Assembly (NCBI GenBank): GCA_964542055.1
Contig: CAZITB010000069.1
Location: 1 to 15,526 of the forward strand
Direction: 5' to 3'
Source of the DNA: CAZITB01 sp964542055
GTDB taxonomy: Bacteria; Planctomycetota; Phycisphaerae; Sedimentisphaerales; CAMDDF01
DNA length: 15,526 nt
Positions 15,445-15,526 of the stretch are shown one piece after another. A model generated the notes under the pieces. The model ran no database searches. It was given only the letters and a program-made list of their open reading frames with translations, and was not told where the DNA came from. Within the stretch, counting starts at the first letter, position 1. Every line of letters starts with the position of its first letter. The translations under genes were made by a program, and so were the position numbers.

Positions 15445-15526
15445 TTATTTTTTCAGCGGCATATAAAAGCTGTCAGCTTTATTGCCGATTTTGCTGCGTA
15501 ATGTTCCAATTTTCTCGATGTAGCAT
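15445..15526 (-). CDS. C-terminal end of an unrecognised protein (5' part outside window)
   Basis: On the - strand the frame from the window edge to a TAA at 15447-15445 encodes 26 residues, including YIEKIGTLRSKIGNKADSF, ending MPLKK. The composition looks like coding sequence. It does not match the usual end of the CarB N-terminal half or the linker that precedes GGGPNRIGQG, so I do not call it the missing carB part. It ends 88 bp before the carB start on the same strand and could share a transcript. Too little is visible to name it. Confidence 0.4.
   Translation of the reverse strand, partial: CYIEKIGTLRSKIGNKADSFYMPLKK

Noticed and set aside
13776..15447. carB split as a simple sequencing frameshift
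   Set aside because: The C-terminal half has a good ribosome binding site, an in-frame upstream stop, and no CarB-like sequence in any - strand frame of the 170 bases before it, so a single-base error cannot restore a full-length gene within the window.

Overview
The window reads as bacterial chromosomal DNA, most likely from a planctomycete of the Phycisphaerae type. This is an inference from three things. A secreted protein combines GLUG repeats, a recurring FWDV...SGDDN...GKTT block and a C-terminal dockerin-like segment, a style I associate with that group. RpoD is large with an acidic linker. MurJ has an enlarged central loop. No 16S gene is present, so the assignment cannot be fixed from this window alone.

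Layout, left to right. Positions 1-4715 (+ strand) form a visibly AT-rich accessory segment. It holds the 3' part of an unrecognised gene, a 1196-residue exported three-module GLUG protein with PASTA-like linkers and a terminal dockerin-like segment, a 95-residue hypothetical protein and a possible 17-codon ORF. The segment ends at short tandem repeats and an intrinsic terminator next to the 3' end of a tRNA-Glu(UUC) gene, so it could be an island bordered by that tRNA. From 4829 to 9717 (- strand) the transcription order is rfbC (dTDP-4-dehydrorhamnose 3,5-epimerase), murJ (lipid II flippase), an exported TPR/beta-domain/HEAT protein with a strong promoter of its own, a 2[4Fe-4S] ferredoxin, and tRNA-Glu 14 bp behind the ferredoxin stop. 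From 9718 to 10034 lies a divergent promoter region containing several dyads. From 10035 to 13701 (+ strand) are dnaG and rpoD, the core of the macromolecular synthesis operon, without rpsU in front. A bidirectional terminator separates rpoD from a convergent - strand gene at 13776-15356 that encodes only the C-terminal half of the carbamoyl phosphate synthase large subunit. The last ~80 bases carry the 3' end of one more - strand gene.

How the genes work together. dnaG and rpoD supply replication priming and housekeeping transcription. rfbC and murJ both serve the cell envelope (rhamnose-containing polysaccharide and peptidoglycan precursor export), and the exported TPR/HEAT protein may belong to the same theme. 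The carB half belongs to arginine/pyrimidine synthesis. Five sigma70-like promoters can be proposed by eye, four of them on the - strand. I see no CRISPR array, insertion sequence, toxin-antitoxin pair or recognisable defence system. The most unusual items are the split carB, the GLUG/PASTA/dockerin architecture, and the ferredoxin-tRNA transcript next to a possible island edge.
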